Source: Novosphingobium aureum
GTDB taxonomy: Bacteria > Pseudomonadota > Alphaproteobacteria > Sphingomonadales > Sphingomonadaceae
Length of the DNA: 64,000 bases
Direction of reading: 5' to 3'
Assembly: GCF_015865035.1 (NCBI RefSeq)
Contig: NZ_JADZGI010000001.1
Coordinates: 496,001 to 560,000 of the forward strand
Notes under the pieces: model-generated
Database searches by the model: none
The model's input: only the letters and a program-made list of their open reading frames with translations
What the model was told of the DNA's origin: nothing
Translations under genes and position numbers: made by a program
Part shown: in pieces, positions 25,793-35,916 of the stretch
How positions within the stretch are numbered: the stretch's first letter is position 1
Layout of the letters: every line of letters begins with the position of its first letter

Positions 25793-25860
25793 GGCAGCTG
25801 CGTCGCGGCGCAGGCACGTTCCGTCGCGGCGCAAGCCCTGCGGCGGCTGCCCTCATCGTC

Positions 25861-25872
25861 CCATGGTACAAT
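25861..25872 (-). promoter_or_regulatory. ATTGNACNNTGG motif upstream of the aldehyde dehydrogenase
   Basis: The minus strand reads ATTGTACCATGG, a perfect match to the motif shared by six sites in the PQQ island. It lies about 70 bases before the exaC-type gene, within the natural promoter range. It is proposed as an activator site. The binding protein is not known. Confidence 0.55.
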
Positions 25873-25941
25873 TGGCGGGCGCTGGCGGCAGGCCCAGTAT
25901 GCTCCATGAAAAGCCTAGCAAGACACTACGGAGACATGGGG

Positions 25942-27462
<1,521 letters not shown>

Positions 27463-27564
27463 GGACTTTCGCCATCGAGGCTTGCTGACAGAGCCGACCA
27501 AGAGCTCTCTCCCCCGGCGCCGTTTCTCTCGATCCACCAGTCCGGCGGCGCCGGTAATCTCGAA

Positions 27565-27602
27565 GCGGCAGGTGGCCCCCAGTGGGCTACCTGCCGCCTT
27601 TT
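27565..27602 (+). terminator. Hairpin with T-run after exaC
   Basis: A long stem (GCGGCAGGTGGCCC at 27565-27578 with GGGCTACCTGCCGC at 27584-27597, one mismatch) is followed by CTTTT. It lies 100 bases after the exaC stop and just before the DUF779 gene, so it may terminate or attenuate transcription between them. Confidence 0.75.
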
Positions 27603-27620
27603 CCGTTGAGGAGTGCGCCC

Positions 27621-28052
27621 ATGAACAGTGACCTGCCCCCGACCCTCGAAGGCGAGGCACCGCCGCGTATCCTCGCAACCCCGGCGGCAGAAGAGTGGAT
27701 CGAGCGACTGCGCGAACGCCACGGCAATCTCATGTTTCACCAGTCGGGCGGATGCTGCGACGGCTCGGCGCCGATGTGCTTCGTCGCGGGCGAATTCCGC
27801 GTCGGCGGGCAGGATGTGCTGCTCGGCACGCTCATCGGCGAGACCCCGGTGTGGATCGGGGCGGCGCAGTTCGAGTACTGGCGACATACCCAGGTTACCA
27901 TCGACGTCGTGCCCGGGCGCGGTTCGGGCATGAGCCTCGAGGCCCCCGAAGGCGTGCGTTTCGTGATCCGCAGCCGGGTCTTCACCGATGCCGAGAATGC
28001 ATTGCTCGAAGCCGCGGGCGAGCCGCTGCGCGGCGATGGCGCAGCGCTCTGA
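27621..28052 (+). CDS. DUF779 protein, partner of aldehyde dehydrogenase
   Basis: 143 residues from ATG 27621, preceded by GAGGAG. The core FHQSGGCCDGSAPMCF with two adjacent cysteines plus a third is the DUF779 signature; the rest is a compact beta-rich domain (VWIGAAQFEYWRHTQVTIDV). DUF779 genes usually sit beside acetaldehyde dehydrogenase genes, as here, and the family is thought to assist aldehyde metabolism; its chemistry is unknown. The cysteine pair could bind metal or a thiol adduct (inference). It is separated from exaC by the hairpin at 27565. Confidence 0.88.
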   Translation: MNSDLPPTLEGEAPPRILATPAAEEWIERLRERHGNLMFHQSGGCCDGSAPMCFVAGEFRVGGQDVLLGTLIGETPVWIGAAQFEYWRHTQVTIDVVPGRGSGMSLEAPEGVRFVIRSRVFTDAENALLEAAGEPLRGDGAAL

Positions 28053-28197
28053 CGAGGCCAGGTCCCGCCTCGGGATCGTCCCCATGGCGACTTCCGTCAA
28101 AACCCTTGGCTAGCGCCCGCGATAGGCCTAGAACCGGGAGGATAAAAACGTTTGAAACTGTCCGCCAAGAGACAGGCATCACTGGGAGAAGATACGG

Positions 28198-29358
28198 GTG
28201 CACATGCCTCTCGGGAACGACGATCGCCCGCTGGTGAGCTGTTCCTCGCGCGCCGAGGACCCCGCCGACGTGGTGGCCGAACTGGTGGCGGGCATCGGTG
28301 AGATCGAACTCGCCGGAGCCTTGCTGTTCTGCTCGCGCCGCTATGCCCGCGACGAACTGGCCCACGCACTGGAAAGCGCGCTGCCCGGAGTGCCGCTGAT
28401 CGGCTGCACCAGCGCGGGCGAACTGACCGACCGCGGCTACGATGCCGAGAGCGTGCTGCTCGTCGGTTTTCCCGCGCACAGCTTCTCGATGGTCTCGCTG
28501 CGCTTCGACGATCTCGACAACTTCGACCCCCAGGAAGCGCAAGGGGCGATCCGGCAGATGGTCGCGGGCGCCCGGCTCGACCACGGCGCGGTTCCGCGCT
28601 TGCATCAGGTCGCGCTGTTCCTCGTCGACGGCCTCTCGCATCGCGAGGAACTGCTCACCATGACCGCGCAGCATGCGCTGGGCGATGTCCAGCTGATCGG
28701 CGGTTCGAGCGGCGATGGTCTTTCCTTCCGCGAGACCGGCGTGCTGCACGAGGGCGCCTTCCACCGCGACTGCGCGGTGATCGCGGTGCTGACCAGCCGT
28801 CGCCCGATGCACGTCTTCTGTGCCAATTACTTCCAGCCGGGCGCAGCGCGCATGGTCATCACCGAGGCCGATCCCGAGACCCGCACCGTCTTCGAGATCA
28901 ACGCGATGCCCGCAGCCGATGAGTATCGCCGGATGGTCGGCATGCCCGGAGCCGAACTCGATGCACACTTCTTCGCGGCCTATCCGCTGCTGGTGCGCAC
29001 CGGCGGGCAATACCACGTGCGCTCGGTGCAGAGCGCCAATCCCGACGGTTCGCTGACCTTCTACTGCGCGATCGACAGCGGCGTGGTGCTCTCGATCGGC
29101 GAATCGATCGACCGCGTCGCCTGGACCCGCCAGCTGTTCGAAGGCGTGAGCGGCAAGATCGGCGAGATCGACGTGGTGATCGGCTTCGACTGCGTGCTCA
29201 ACCGGCTCGACGCCGAGGATCGCCAGCTCACCCGCGAACTCTCGAGCATCTACGTCGAGAACCGGGTGCTCGGCTTCAACACCTATGGTGAGCAATTTCT
29301 CGCAGCCCACATGAACCAGACCTTCAGTGGTCTGGCGATAGGGCGCAGGGCTGCTTGA
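28198..29358 (+). CDS. FIST signal-input domain protein
   Basis: A 386-residue protein with N- and C-terminal FIST domains. GLY/ASP-rich landmarks are GVPLIGCTSAGELTDRGYD near residue 65, LFLVDGLSHREE, LIGGSSGDGLSF and the closing VLGFNTYGEQFLAAHMNQTF. FIST domains bind small ligands and feed two-component systems. GTG 28198 lies 9 bases after GGGAG; the ATG two codons later is a second choice. The hybrid histidine kinase gene begins 22 bases downstream, so this is probably the input partner for that kinase. P. aeruginosa has the same FIST-kinase pair beside its exa genes. It is soluble, with no signal peptide. Confidence 0.88.
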   Translation: MHMPLGNDDRPLVSCSSRAEDPADVVAELVAGIGEIELAGALLFCSRRYARDELAHALESALPGVPLIGCTSAGELTDRGYDAESVLLVGFPAHSFSMVSLRFDDLDNFDPQEAQGAIRQMVAGARLDHGAVPRLHQVALFLVDGLSHREELLTMTAQHALGDVQLIGGSSGDGLSFRETGVLHEGAFHRDCAVIAVLTSRRPMHVFCANYFQPGAARMVITEADPETRTVFEINAMPAADEYRRMVGMPGAELDAHFFAAYPLLVRTGGQYHVRSVQSANPDGSLTFYCAIDSGVVLSIGESIDRVAWTRQLFEGVSGKIGEIDVVIGFDCVLNRLDAEDRQLTRELSSIYVENRVLGFNTYGEQFLAAHMNQTFSGLAIGRRAA

Positions 29359-29380
29359 GGCGAGGCGCCGGGGACGAGAG

Positions 29381-31699
29381 ATGCTGCAGGACGGGAAGGT
29401 CGCGCGAGGCAAGGCACGGGGCGAAGGGGCCGAGGGCTCCGGGGCCGACGCGCCTGCGACCGCGCTGGCCGAGCGCGAGCGGCGCGAGCTCGAGGACCTG
29501 CGCGCGCAGGTCAGGCGGCTGGAGAAGATCAACGCCGCGCTGATCGACAGGGTCGAGCGTTCGACCGACATACAGGGCGGCGCCTTCTCGATGTTCGAGA
29601 CCGCGATCTCGCTCGAGGCCATGGTGCGCGACCGGACCGGCGCGCTCGAGGATGCGCTAGAGAGGCTCAACCGCGCCAATGCCGAACTGGCCAAGGCGCA
29701 CGGCGATGCGACGGCCGCGCGCGTGCTGCTGCGCGACGCCATCGAGTCGCTGTCCGACGGTTTCGCGCTGTTCGACGACAACGACCGCATGATCCTGTGC
29801 AACCGCGCCTTCCTGAAGATCTTCCCGCACTTCGAGACGCTGACCGAACGGGCGCCCGCCTTCTCCGAGATGGCCAGCCGGCTGGCGAGCTCGGGTGCGA
29901 CACTCGATTCGCGCATCGCGCCCGGGCGCTGGCTCAAGGACCGCGTCGCGCATCATCGCGCTGCGCAGGGCGCGCATGTCCAGGCGCTTGCCGACGGGCG
30001 CTGGATTCAGATCAACGAGCTGCGCACCAGCCAGGGTGGCACGGTCGGCATCTATACCGACATCACCACGGTCAAGGCCGAGGACGCACGCCAGCGTGCG
30101 CGCGAACTGGCCGAGCGCAACCTCGCGCTGCAGGCGACGCTCGACACCTTGTCTGAGGGCGTATGCCTTTTCGATGCCACGGGGCGGCTCCAGGCGTGGA
30201 ACGAGGGCGTGCTGCGCATCCTCGGGCTGGCCGACAATTCGGGCAGCTTCAGCATCGACCATCACGAGGCGCTCGCGCGCTGGTGCATCGAGGAGCGCGG
30301 GCTCGACCGTGCCGAGGCGCTCGAATGGCGCGGCGAGGACGAGGCGCGCGCGGCGGGCCAGCTCGCCACCGAATGCATGATGGCCGAGCGCCATCTGGTC
30401 GTGCGTTCGGTCCCGCTCAAGAACGGGGGCATGGTCTTTACCTTCGACGACGTCACCGACCACGTGCGCTTCCAGCGCTCGCTGACCGAGACCGCCGAGA
30501 CGCTTGAGCGCCGCGTCGCCGAGCGCACCGCCGAGCTGGTCGAGGTCAACCGCCAGCTGGTCGAGGCCAAGAACGAGGCCGAGACCGCCAACCGCTCGAA
30601 GACCAGCTTTATCGCAGGCGCCAGCCACGACCTGTTGCAGCCGCTCAATGCTGCGCGCCTGTTCGTTTCGGCCATGGACGGCCACGTGCTTCCCGAAAGG
30701 CCGCGCAGCCTGATCCAGCAGGCCTCGACCGCGCTCGATTCGGTCGAGGACCTGCTCGAGGCCTTGTTCGAGATCTCGCGTCTCGATGCGGGTGCGATCC
30801 AGCCCGAGGTCGAACCGGTCGCACTCGAACAGATCCTCCATGCCCTGCGCATCGAGTTCGCTCCGCTCGCGAGCGCTGGCGGGCTGGAATTCGACATTGC
30901 CGAGACGGGCCTGTGGGTACGCTCCGACCCGCGCCTCCTGCGCCGCGTACTGCAGAACTTCGTCTCAAACGCGATCCGCTACACCGAGGCGGGCAGCGTG
31001 CGCGTCGAACTCGAAGCGAAAGGCGATGAGCACGGCGGAGAGAACGGCGGGCAGGTGTGCATCACCGTGCGCGATACAGGCCCCGGTATCGCCGAGGCGG
31101 ATCGCGAGGAGATTTTCGAGGAGTTTCGCCGAGTCGGCAAGACGCAGAAGATCCCTGGCAAGGGGCTGGGGCTTGCCATCGTGCGCCGGGTGACGGCGAT
31201 GCTCGGCCACGAGATCGCGCTCGACAGCGTGCCGGGCGAGGGCTCTGCCTTCACCATCTGCCTGCCGCGCGTGGCGCCGGTCGAGACCGTTCCCGAACCC
31301 GGCCCCGTGGCGATCGGCGATCATCGCCCGAGCGGCGGTCTGGTGCTCGTCGTCGACAACGATCCAGCGATCCTCTCGGGGATGGAGGCGCTGCTCGAGA
31401 ACTGGGGGCTCGACGTCGTGATCGCCCGCGACCCGTCCGATCCGGCAGCGCTGGAGGCGCTCGAGCAGGGCCCCGCGATGCTGATCGTCGACTATCATCT
31501 CGACGAGGGCCTGACCGGTGACGCGGCGGTGGCAAGGCTGCGCGCAGTGGCCGGCAGCAAGGTCCCCGCGCTGGTGATCACCGCCGACCGCACCGAGGAG
31601 GTCAAGGAACTGATGGCGGGTCTGGGCCTGCCGGTCCTCAACAAGCCGGTAAAGCCCGCGCGCCTGCGCGCGCTGCTGCGTCAGCTCGAAGTGCTCTGA
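29381..31699 (+). CDS. Soluble hybrid histidine kinase (ErcS'/NahK type)
   Basis: 772 residues without a signal peptide or membrane segment. A basic and coiled-coil N-terminus is followed by two PAS domains of the PAS-7 type (IESLSDGFALFDDNDRMIL near 125; LDTLSEGVCLFDATGRLQAW near 260). Next is the phospho-accepting H416 in GASHDLLQPLNAAR, then ATPase boxes NFVSNAIRYT, DTGPGIAEADR and GKGLGLAIVRR. The C-terminal receiver has D704 in MLIVDYHLDEG. This order matches ErcS' and NahK. With the FIST protein upstream and the LuxR-type regulator nearby, it probably controls the PQQ alcohol oxidation genes. Confidence 0.9.
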   Translation: MLQDGKVARGKARGEGAEGSGADAPATALAERERRELEDLRAQVRRLEKINAALIDRVERSTDIQGGAFSMFETAISLEAMVRDRTGALEDALERLNRANAELAKAHGDATAARVLLRDAIESLSDGFALFDDNDRMILCNRAFLKIFPHFETLTERAPAFSEMASRLASSGATLDSRIAPGRWLKDRVAHHRAAQGAHVQALADGRWIQINELRTSQGGTVGIYTDITTVKAEDARQRARELAERNLALQATLDTLSEGVCLFDATGRLQAWNEGVLRILGLADNSGSFSIDHHEALARWCIEERGLDRAEALEWRGEDEARAAGQLATECMMAERHLVVRSVPLKNGGMVFTFDDVTDHVRFQRSLTETAETLERRVAERTAELVEVNRQLVEAKNEAETANRSKTSFIAGASHDLLQPLNAARLFVSAMDGHVLPERPRSLIQQASTALDSVEDLLEALFEISRLDAGAIQPEVEPVALEQILHALRIEFAPLASAGGLEFDIAETGLWVRSDPRLLRRVLQNFVSNAIRYTEAGSVRVELEAKGDEHGGENGGQVCITVRDTGPGIAEADREEIFEEFRRVGKTQKIPGKGLGLAIVRRVTAMLGHEIALDSVPGEGSAFTICLPRVAPVETVPEPGPVAIGDHRPSGGLVLVVDNDPAILSGMEALLENWGLDVVIARDPSDPAALEALEQGPAMLIVDYHLDEGLTGDAAVARLRAVAGSKVPALVITADRTEEVKELMAGLGLPVLNKPVKPARLRALLRQLEVL

Positions 31700-31706
31700 G
31701 CAACGC

Positions 31707-32147
31707 TCAGGCGAGTTCGGCGAAGCGCGCGCGCCAGTGTGCGGGCAAGGCGACCGGGCGGTGGCTTTCGCGATCGACGTAGACGTGGGTGTAGTGCGCC
31801 TCGGCGGCGGCCTGCTCCTCGCCCGCGACGAACAGGCCGAGGTGATAGGTCACGCTCGAATTACCGAGCCGGGCGACAGCGAGGCCTACCTCGAGTTCCT
31901 GCGGATAGCGCACCGCGGCGGCGTAGCGGCAGCCGGTCTCGGCGACGAGGCCGATCGGCGCGTCCGCATCGGTGCTGTCGAGATCGAGCAGTCCCGCCTC
32001 GATCAGCCACGAGTTCACCGCGGTGTCGAACCAGGCGTAGTAGACGACATTGTTGGCATGGCCGTAGATGTCGTTGTCGTGCCAGCGCGTGGCGACGGGG
32101 ACGAAGGCGCGGTAGGCCTCGCGCGGGCGCAGGGGAGAGCGGCTCAT
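31707..32147 (-). CDS. Acyl-CoA thioesterase (4HBT hotdog family)
   Basis: 146 residues from ATG 32147, preceded by GAGGG. The TRWHDNDIYGHANNVVYYAWFDTA segment, with its catalytic aspartate, is the signature of 4-hydroxybenzoyl-CoA-like thioesterases. It would split short acyl-CoA esters in the cytoplasm; the natural substrate is unknown. It follows the response-regulator gene on the same strand after about 70 bases and converges on the histidine kinase gene with seven bases between stops. Its role in alcohol metabolism is not obvious; it may handle acyl-CoA made after aldehyde oxidation. Confidence 0.85.
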   Translation of the reverse strand: MSRSPLRPREAYRAFVPVATRWHDNDIYGHANNVVYYAWFDTAVNSWLIEAGLLDLDSTDADAPIGLVAETGCRYAAAVRYPQELEVGLAVARLGNSSVTYHLGLFVAGEEQAAAEAHYTHVYVDRESHRPVALPAHWRARFAELA

Positions 32148-32218
32148 GACCCTCGACCTAGCGGCCACGGCCCCGCGCGCAAGCCTTGGGTGCAGGCGTG
32201 GTCGGCTGGCGGCAGGGC

Positions 32219-32899
32219 TCAGCCCCGGAAGCCGACCTTACCTGCCATGATCACCGCCTGCGTGCGCGAGAAGACGTTCATCTTTTGCAGGATCGCCGAG
32301 ACGTGCGCCTTGACCGTGGTCATCGAGACGTCGAGCTCATAGGCGATCTGCTTGTTGAGCCGGCCTGCGACGAGATGGCCGAGCACCACGCGCTGTTGCG
32401 GGGTGAGGCTCTCGATGCGCGCGCGGATCATCTCCTCCTCGGCGGCGACGGTCTCGTCGCATTCGAGCTCGGGCATGTAGATCTCGCCCGAGATGACGAG
32501 TTCGAGCGCCTCGACGATGGCCGCGCGCTTGAGCGACTTGGGCACGAACCCGGCCGCGCCCGCGGCGAGCGCATCGCGCACCACGTTGCGGTCGGTCACG
32601 CCCGAGACCATCACCACCGGGGTCGCCGGAAAGCGGTCGCGCAGGGATTCGAGGCCCGAGAGGTGCGAGACGTCGGGGATGTTGAGGTCGAGCAGGACGA
32701 GGTCGACGTCGCCGTTCTCGTCGAGCGTGCGCAGTGCGGCTTCGAGACTGTCGGCCTCGAGGATCTCGCAGGTCGGAAAGGCGTCGTCGAAAATCGAGCG
32801 CAACCCGTCGCGCACCAGCGAGTGATCGTCGACGATCAGCACGCGATCGGGCAGGACGCGGTCGGTATTGGCGGTCTCACCCATGTTGTTTTCCGTCAT
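32219..32899 (-). CDS. LuxR/NarL-type response regulator (ErbR/AgmR-like)
   Basis: From ATG 32899, 226 residues: a receiver domain (RVLIVDDHSLVRDGLRSIF, phosphorylation at D71 in LLDLNIPD) and a C-terminal helix-turn-helix (LTPQQRVVLGHLVAGRLNKQ to TVKAHVSAILQKMN). The combination, and its place beside a PQQ alcohol dehydrogenase, match the regulators ErbR/AgmR that switch on ethanol oxidation in Pseudomonas. Alternative starts exist at 32884 and 32914; none has a good ribosome site. It is the natural candidate to bind the repeated ATTGNACNNTGG sites, though that is inference. The dehydrogenase gene lies 90 bases upstream on the same strand. Confidence 0.88.
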   Translation of the reverse strand: MTENNMGETANTDRVLPDRVLIVDDHSLVRDGLRSIFDDAFPTCEILEADSLEAALRTLDENGDVDLVLLDLNIPDVSHLSGLESLRDRFPATPVVMVSGVTDRNVVRDALAAGAAGFVPKSLKRAAIVEALELVISGEIYMPELECDETVAAEEEMIRARIESLTPQQRVVLGHLVAGRLNKQIAYELDVSMTTVKAHVSAILQKMNVFSRTQAVIMAGKVGFRG

Positions 32900-32988
32900 G
32901 GCGGTTGCGAACATCACGGTCTTTATCCCGGGGAAGGGTGGTGCGCCAGTCTCGCGGGGAAACGTGCGAGGCCAGCGCACCGGTTGGA

Positions 32989-34743
32989 CTACTGCTTGGG
33001 CAGCTTGAACACCCAGAGCATGCCGCCCTGGCTGATCTCCTTGAAGGTCTTGGCGACTTCACCGCCCCACAAGGGCACCGCGCCGCCCCAGCCGGACATC
33101 ACCGCGACGTACTGTTCGCCGTCCTGCTCCCAGGTGATCGGCGAGCCCACGACGCCCGAGCCGGTCTGGAACTTCCACAGCTCCTCGCCGGTCTTGGCAT
33201 TGAAGGCCTTGAGATAGCCCTCGGGAGTGCCGGTGAAGACGAGGTTGCCGTGGGTGGTGAGCACGCCGCCCCAAAGCGGAGCCGCATTCTTGTATTCCCA
33301 CACGATCTTGCCGGTCACAGGGTCCATCGCGCGAAGTGCACCGATGTGGTCCTCGGCGATGGGCTTGATGGTGAAGCCTGCACCCAGGTAGGCGGCGCCC
33401 TTCTTGTAGGCGATGGGCTCGTTCCAGATGTCCATGCCCCAGTCGTTCGAGGGGACGTAGAACAGCCCGGTGTCCTGCGAATAGGCCATAGGCATCCAGT
33501 TCTTGCCGCCCAGGAACGAGGGGCTGGAGAACACGACCTTGCCCTTTTCCGACCCGCTCGGCGCGCCCGGGCGCCCGTCGGCGGTGTAGTTGGGGCGCCC
33601 CGTCTTGAGGTTGATGCCGTCGGCCCAGGTGGTCTGCATGACGAACTTGTGCGCGCCCAGCAGCTTGCCGTTGGTGCGGTCGAGCAGGTAGAGATAGCCG
33701 TTGCGGTCGGCCTTGGCGCCCAGCTTCATCGCCTTGCCGTTGACCTTGCCGTCGAACGGGATGAACTCGTTGACGCCGTCGAAGTCCCAGCCGTCGTGCG
33801 GCGTGGTCTGGTAGTGCCACTTGATCACGCCGGTGTCGGCATCGATCGCCAGCGTCGAGGAGGTATAAAGGTTGTCGCCCGGGCGCAGGTGGCTGTTCCA
33901 GGGGGCCGGGTTGCCGGTGCCGAAGTAGAGCAGGTTGGTGCCCGGATCGTAGGTGCCGCCAAGCCAGGTCGCCCCGCCGCCGGTCTTCCACAGGTCGCCC
34001 TGCCAGGTGGCGTTGAGCTTGCCGGTCATGCCGTTGGGCTGGCCGTTGAGAGTGCCGACGTGGCCCTCGATGACCGGGCGCTCCCAGATCAGCTCGCCGG
34101 TGTCGACGTTGCGTGCCTGCACCGCGCCAACCACGCCGAACTCGCCACCCGAGTTGCCCGTGATGACCATGTCCTTGACGATGATCGGGGCGGCGGTGGC
34201 CGAGTAGCCGGCCTGGTAATCGGCGGTCTTCTTGTTCCAAACGACTTTGCCGGTCTCGCGGTTGAGCGCAATCAGGTGCGCATCGAGCGTCGCGAAGATC
34301 ACCTTGTCGCCGTGGATCGCCGCACCGCGGTTGACCACGTCGCAGCACGGCATGATGCCGTCGGGCAGGCGGGCGTTGTATTCCCACTTCTTCTCGCCGG
34401 TGCGCGCATCGAAGGCGAAGAGGCGCGAATAGGAGCCGGTCACGTAGATCGTGCCGTCGTAGACCAGCGGCTGGGCTTCCTGCCCGCGCTGCTTCTCGCC
34501 GCCGAGCGAGGCACCGAAGACCGGGACCAGCTTGGTGACGTTGTCGGCATTGAGCTTGTCGAGCGGCGAGAAACGCTGCTGCCAGGGCCCCATGCCGTAG
34601 CTCAGGACGTCACCGGGCGTGGTGGCGTCGGCCATGAGGTCCGCGCTGGTCGGCCCCGCGGGTGCCTGCGCCGCCAGGGGCGCCGCGACCATGGCGCTGG
34701 CCGCTGCCAGACCCGCGATGAAATGAGAAAATCGCCGCTTCAT
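32989..34743 (-). CDS. PQQ-dependent alcohol dehydrogenase with lanthanide-type metal site
   Basis: A 584-residue periplasmic quinoprotein with a signal peptide (MKRRFSHFIAGLAAASAMVA) and a strong ribosome site (AAGGAGGGATAGG). The neighbouring cysteines C133-C134 in MPCCDVVN form the disulphide ring of PQQ enzymes. Metal and catalytic ligands are E201 (SGGEFG), N278 (GTGNPAPW) and D320 in HDGWDFDG. D322, two residues after the catalytic aspartate, is the extra ligand of lanthanide-dependent enzymes (XoxF, PedH); calcium enzymes have Ala, Ser or Thr there. The substrate may be ethanol or another primary alcohol. Electrons would go to the cytochrome c encoded upstream. The gene sits among exaC, cytochrome, XoxJ-like and regulator genes. 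Confidence 0.92.
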   Translation of the reverse strand: MKRRFSHFIAGLAAASAMVAAPLAAQAPAGPTSADLMADATTPGDVLSYGMGPWQQRFSPLDKLNADNVTKLVPVFGASLGGEKQRGQEAQPLVYDGTIYVTGSYSRLFAFDARTGEKKWEYNARLPDGIMPCCDVVNRGAAIHGDKVIFATLDAHLIALNRETGKVVWNKKTADYQAGYSATAAPIIVKDMVITGNSGGEFGVVGAVQARNVDTGELIWERPVIEGHVGTLNGQPNGMTGKLNATWQGDLWKTGGGATWLGGTYDPGTNLLYFGTGNPAPWNSHLRPGDNLYTSSTLAIDADTGVIKWHYQTTPHDGWDFDGVNEFIPFDGKVNGKAMKLGAKADRNGYLYLLDRTNGKLLGAHKFVMQTTWADGINLKTGRPNYTADGRPGAPSGSEKGKVVFSSPSFLGGKNWMPMAYSQDTGLFYVPSNDWGMDIWNEPIAYKKGAAYLGAGFTIKPIAEDHIGALRAMDPVTGKIVWEYKNAAPLWGGVLTTHGNLVFTGTPEGYLKAFNAKTGEELWKFQTGSGVVGSPITWEQDGEQYVAVMSGWGGAVPLWGGEVAKTFKEISQGGMLWVFKLPKQ

Positions 34744-34852
34744 CCTATCCCTCCTTGTTCAGGGTATCGCGCCGGGCCTGTTATCGTCGGGATATTGCCC
34801 CCGCTTCTCCCGGTCGTCGTGGAGCAGCCTAGACCTCGCGGGAGGGCAAACA

Positions 34853-34864
34853 ATTGCACCTTGG
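34853..34864 (+). promoter_or_regulatory. ATTGNACNNTGG motif upstream of the PQQ dehydrogenase
   Basis: The plus strand reads ATTGCACCTTGG, a perfect motif match, about 110 bases before the dehydrogenase start. The surrounding 280-base gap between this gene and the binding-protein gene must hold the dehydrogenase promoter. The same 12 bases occur on the minus strand at 36486. Confidence 0.55.
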
Positions 34865-35023
34865 GAGGAGGTTGGCCTTAGGCAGAGGAGGTTGAGTCTA
34901 AGGCAGAGGCACTCGATTGCGTCGCCTCGGCTGCAATCGCGAAGAGCAGGGGATCGCCAATCCGGCGAAAGCGCCTGCGGGTTCGGGGGACGCCGGTCGC
35001 AGTCGGCATCCCCGTCCCCCCGT

Positions 35024-35911
35024 TCACGCTGTCGGCTGGCTCGCCAGTGCGGGCTGCCAGGCGACACCGTGCCTAGCGAAGAGCGCTGTCATGCGCCCGT
35101 CGTGCATCATCGCGTCCATCTCTTCCTCGAGCGCGAAGCCGAGCGAGCGCGAGTTTTCCTTGACCGCGATACCGATGTCCCAGCCGGGCGAGAGCATCAT
35201 CGGCAGCGGGCCGTGGCGCTTGCGGATGCCCGAGGTGGGGGCATCGGCCATGGCCGCCTCGATCTGCGCGCGGCTCGCGACCGCGAACTCGGCCTCGCCC
35301 GTGCCGAGCGCGGCGATCGCATCGTAGCCGGTGCGCTTGTGGACCACGTCCTTTGCAAGCACGCCGCCGGCATGGCCGAGCAGGTAGAAATCGGGGATCG
35401 AATCGAGCTCGGCGGCGACGGCATGGCCCTTGAACTGGGCGGGGACCACCTCGCAGTTGCCCGCATCGGGCGAACAGGCCGCGCCGAAGCTTTCGCGATA
35501 GTAGGGCGCGAGAAAGACGACGTTGTCCTCCTGCTGCATCAGGGCGCGGTCGAAGGGCACGTGCAGCATGACGTCGCAGGGCTGGAAGCCGAGCAGGCCG
35601 CCGCGCCACACCACGTTGCGCAAGTCATCGGAGAGCTCCTCGTCGGCGATGAACAGCGCGATGTCGGCGCGCACGCCGAGCGCTTGTGCGAGCGCGCGGG
35701 CAAGATCGGCGTCGATGCCGACGGGCTTGCCGTCCTGCTCCCACGACCAGGGGCGGTTGTCGGTGTAGAGGCCGACTCGCAGCACGCCGGTCTCGCGGAC
35801 CTTGTCGAGCGGGGCGGCCAAAAGCGGCGAGGGCCGCAGGGCGGCTGGCACGGCCAGCGCTCCTGCGGCGGCGAAGAGACCCTTGAGGAGGGTCCTGCGA
35901 CTACCCTCCAT
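35024..35911 (-). CDS. Quinoprotein-associated periplasmic substrate-binding-like protein (XoxJ/MoxJ type)
   Basis: 295 residues from ATG 35911 with a Tat-like signal (GSRRTLLKGLFAAAGALAVP). The mature part has the solute-binding fold (RVGLYTDNRPWSWEQDGKPV near residue 45, then GIDADLARALAQALGV). This group, usually encoded next to PQQ dehydrogenases, has no ABC transporter and is thought to help activate or mature the dehydrogenase (XoxJ, MoxJ). The two extra cysteine clusters (FQPCDV; ACSPDAGNCEVV) are typical of it. The cytochrome c gene ends five bases upstream, so the two form an operon. It would act in the periplasm. Confidence 0.86.
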   Translation of the reverse strand: MEGSRRTLLKGLFAAAGALAVPAALRPSPLLAAPLDKVRETGVLRVGLYTDNRPWSWEQDGKPVGIDADLARALAQALGVRADIALFIADEELSDDLRNVVWRGGLLGFQPCDVMLHVPFDRALMQQEDNVVFLAPYYRESFGAACSPDAGNCEVVPAQFKGHAVAAELDSIPDFYLLGHAGGVLAKDVVHKRTGYDAIAALGTGEAEFAVASRAQIEAAMADAPTSGIRKRHGPLPMMLSPGWDIGIAVKENSRSLGFALEEEMDAMMHDGRMTALFARHGVAWQPALASQPTA

Positions 35912-35916
35912 CGGCC

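Noticed and set aside
32989..34743. Dehydrogenase as a calcium-type MxaF methanol dehydrogenase
   Set aside because: MxaF has Ala at the position of D322 and comes with a small MxaI subunit gene; neither fits here.
32734..34881. 715-codon plus-strand frame over the PQQ dehydrogenase
   Set aside because: It is the antisense shadow of the dehydrogenase, whose metal and cysteine motifs are intact.
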